A DNA stretch of 64,000 nucleotides, taken from Sapria himalayana (taxonomy: Eukaryota > Streptophyta > Magnoliopsida > Malpighiales > Rafflesiaceae). The notes beneath the pieces are model-generated. The model searched no databases and was not told the DNA's origin. It was given only the letters and a program-made list of their open reading frames with translations. A program made the translations under genes and the position numbers. This document shows, piece by piece, positions 62,051-64,000 of this stretch. Position 1 is the stretch's first letter. The number at the start of each line of letters is the position of its first letter. The DNA is taken from positions 633,171 to 697,170 of the forward strand of contig JAREIK010002618.1 in assembly GCA_029783825.1 (NCBI GenBank), read 5' to 3'.

Positions 62051-64000
62051 TTGTTATTATTTTTCTTTCATTCCCCCCTCCTTTTTTTCTTCTTATTCTC
62101 CTCCTTGTCCTTATCCTTTATCTTATTCCTCTTCACTATCTCCTTATTCATTTTGTTCTTTTACTCTTCTTTTTCTTTCTTATTATTCTTCTTTTTTTAT
62201 TTTTCTTCATCTTCTTCTTATATGTCTTCGTCTTCTTCTCCTCCAACGCATCCACCTACAACATTTTTTTTATTCTTCATCAAATCATTTATTTCTTTTT
62301 ATTTTTTTTATACTTTTTCTCATGCTTCTTCTTCTTCCTCTCCTCCTCCTTTAGCTCTCACTTTCTCTTCTTCAATTTCTCATTCTTCTATTTTTTTCCT
62401 TTTTCTCTGTCTTCTCCATCTTCTCTTTGTTCTTCTCCATTTTTTTCTTGTTCTGATCCTTCTCCTCCTTTTTATTTTCCTTCGATTTCTCTTTCTTATT
62501 CTTTTCTTATTCATCTTTTTCTACTTCTTATTCTATTTTTGCCCCCCTATTTTCTTCTTCATCATTTTCTTAGTCTTTTTCATCATCTTCTTACTCTTCT
62601 TCTACTACTTATTATTATACTTCTTTTTTTTCACCTTCTTCTTCTTCTTCTTTAACTTTTTTTTCTTCTTTTCTTTCTCTTCTCCTTCTCCGTATTATTC
62701 CTCATTTTCTTTTTCTACTTCTCCTATTCTTCCTCATTTTCTTCTTCTACTTCTCTTCATCCTCCTCCTCCTTATTCTTCTTGTTGTTCTTGTCCTCTTT
62801 CTCCTTCCTTTTATTATTATTATTATTATTATTATTCTTCTTCTTCTTCTTCTTTTTCTCCACCTTATTCGACTTATTCTTCTCCTGCTCCTCCTCCCTC
62901 TCCTCCTCCCTCTCCTCCTCCTTATTCTCTTTATGCATCTCCTCCACCTTCTTCCTCTTCAACTTCTTTTTCACCTTCTTCTTTACCTTCTCCTCCTCCC
63001 TCTCCTCCTCCCTCTCCTCCTTATTCTCTTTATGCATCACCTCCACCTTCTTCCTCTTCAACTTCTTTTTCACCTTCTTCTTTACCTTCTCCTCCTCCTC
63101 ATTCATTTTCTTCTTCTCCTTCTCATTCTCATTCTTCTTCATCTTCTTCTTCTCATTCTTTTTCTCTTCCTTCTCATTCTTTTTCTCTTCCTTCTCATTC
63201 TCCTTTTTTTTCTCTCCTTTTCATTTTCTTCTACTTCTACTTCTTTTTTTTCTTTTTCTTTCATTTTATTTTGTCTTCTTGTTCTTGTTGTTGTTCTCTT
63301 TCTCCTTCTCCTTTTCATTTTACTTATTCTTTTTTTTTGTTCTTTTTTTGTTGTTTTTCTATTCTTTTTCTTCTTCACAATTATCTTATTATTATTATTA
63401 TTCTCATTCTCCTTTTTCATCATTATCATCTTTTTCTTCTTCTTCTTCTTCTTCTTCTTCTTTCTTCTCTGTTTATTTCTCTTCTTATTATTCTTCTTCT
63501 CTTTCTCTTTCTCCATCTTTTTCATTTCCTTCTTTTCCTCTTTTTTTTTCTTCTACTCCTTCTCCTTCACCTTATTGTTCCTCTCCTTTTCCGCCTAATT
63601 TTTTTCGTTCACCTTCTTATTCTTCTCTTCCTCCTCCTCCTCCTACTTCTTTCCCTTTACCTTTTCTATTTTTCTCATCCTCTTCCTTCTTATTTTCATG
63701 CTTTTACTTTTCTTCCTCTCCTCTTCACATTCTTCTTATTCTTCTATTTTTATCCTTTTTTTTCTTGTTCTTCTTTTAATTTATTTTTTCTTCCTCCTCT
63801 TCTACCAACTAATATTTATTTTTATATTCATTCTTTTTATTCTACTTTTTTTTCTCTTTCTCCTTCTTCTCCTTCTCTTTCTTCTTTTTTTTCTTCTTCT
63901 CCTTCTCATTTTTCTTCTTATTTTTTTCCTTCTACTTTTGTTTATTTCTTTATCTTATTCTTATTTTTTTTTATTTTTTTTATTCTTATAATTTTTATTC
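62051..64000 (+). repeat. Polypyrimidine tract (TTC/TTCTCC-rich), runs to window end
   Basis: Almost entirely C and T on the + strand for ~1.95 kb, with TTC, TCC, TTTTC and CTTCTT words and sparse purines. (TTA)n occurs at ~62813-62836 and (TTC)n at ~63436-63463. The long open frames here (for example 62051-63598 on +, 62747-63142 on -) exist because stop codons need purines; their products are phenylalanine/leucine/serine or lysine/glutamate strings. It probably continues beyond the window. Confidence 0.93.
62893..63090 (+). repeat. 99-bp tandem duplication inside the polypyrimidine tract
   Basis: TTATTCTCTTTATGCATC starts at 62922 and again at 63021, and the following ~70 bp (CTCCACCTTCTTCC, AACTTCTTTTTCACC) are the same in both apart from one or two bases. 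Confidence 0.85.

Noticed and set aside
62747..63525. Lysine/glutamate-rich frames on the - strand of the same tract
   Set aside because: Direct translation of GAA/AAG/GAG repeats; both strands are open together, so no coding evidence.
62051..63598. 515-codon open frame on + (and 332- and 229-codon frames overlapping)
   Set aside because: It lies in a polypyrimidine tract where stop codons cannot form easily. The product is a run of F, L and S with no domain, and long frames occur in several phases at once.

Overview
The window looks like intergenic heterochromatin of a flowering plant. It is strongly A+T-rich (roughly 70-75% by eye), packed with TA/TG/CA microsatellites, and every recognisable protein fragment belongs to a plant transposable element: Ty1/copia, hAT, CACTA (En/Spm), Mutator-like elements (MULEs) including one with a plant mobile domain (PMD) gene, and a LINE. 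I see no intact host gene, no tRNA or rRNA gene and no CRISPR array. The species cannot be named from this sequence. All calls rest on reading the DNA and translating it by eye. Ends given as exact are backed by target-site duplications (TSDs); the others are good to about 50-100 bp.

Region by region. 1-7 kb: a ~1.4 kb terminal-inverted-repeat (TIR) element holding a degenerate GAGCTC array; an old copia pol relic on the + strand; and a solo LTR (6952-7177). 7.4-11.1 kb: a copia element on the - strand (7378-11121) with both LTRs, a CAAAA TSD, a primer-binding site, readable gag, protease, RT and RNase H, but no integrase core. It belongs to the same family as the solo LTR. 12.4-15.1 kb: an hAT relic. 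15.5-18.3 kb: a second old copia on the - strand, carrying a perfect 181-bp tandem duplication. 23.4-24.7 kb: a fold-back element with ~400-bp TIRs around a fragment of a PMD gene. 25.8-28.5 kb: a microsatellite field with a degenerate tandem array. 29.2-32.7 kb: a second hAT relic. 33.5-35.8 kb: a MULE relic, a lone hAT end and a CACTA transposase fragment.

36.4-44.5 kb: a CACTA element with matching termini and ATA TSD (36394-44548), inserted in a TG/TA microsatellite that now flanks both sides. 44.998-45.892 kb: a non-autonomous MULE with a perfect 9-bp TSD, holding a second GAGCTC array. 46.146-53.804 kb: a MULE with ~480-bp TIRs, a near-perfect 9-bp TSD, a decayed MURA-type transposase gene and a decayed PMD gene. 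The PMD fragment at 24 kb is homologous to this gene. 54.5-60.2 kb: a possible tRNA-like SINE, a second copy of the 33.5-kb MULE relic, more microsatellites, a LINE ORF1 fragment and a 53-bp minisatellite. From about 62.05 kb to the window end lies a nearly pure polypyrimidine tract of ~1.95 kb.

None of the element genes appears intact. Each contains stops or frameshifts, so any mobility would need proteins supplied from elsewhere. The most interesting signal is the MULE system: one PMD-carrying element, a short relative with an exact TSD 250 bp away, and a distant fold-back derivative carrying a piece of the PMD gene.
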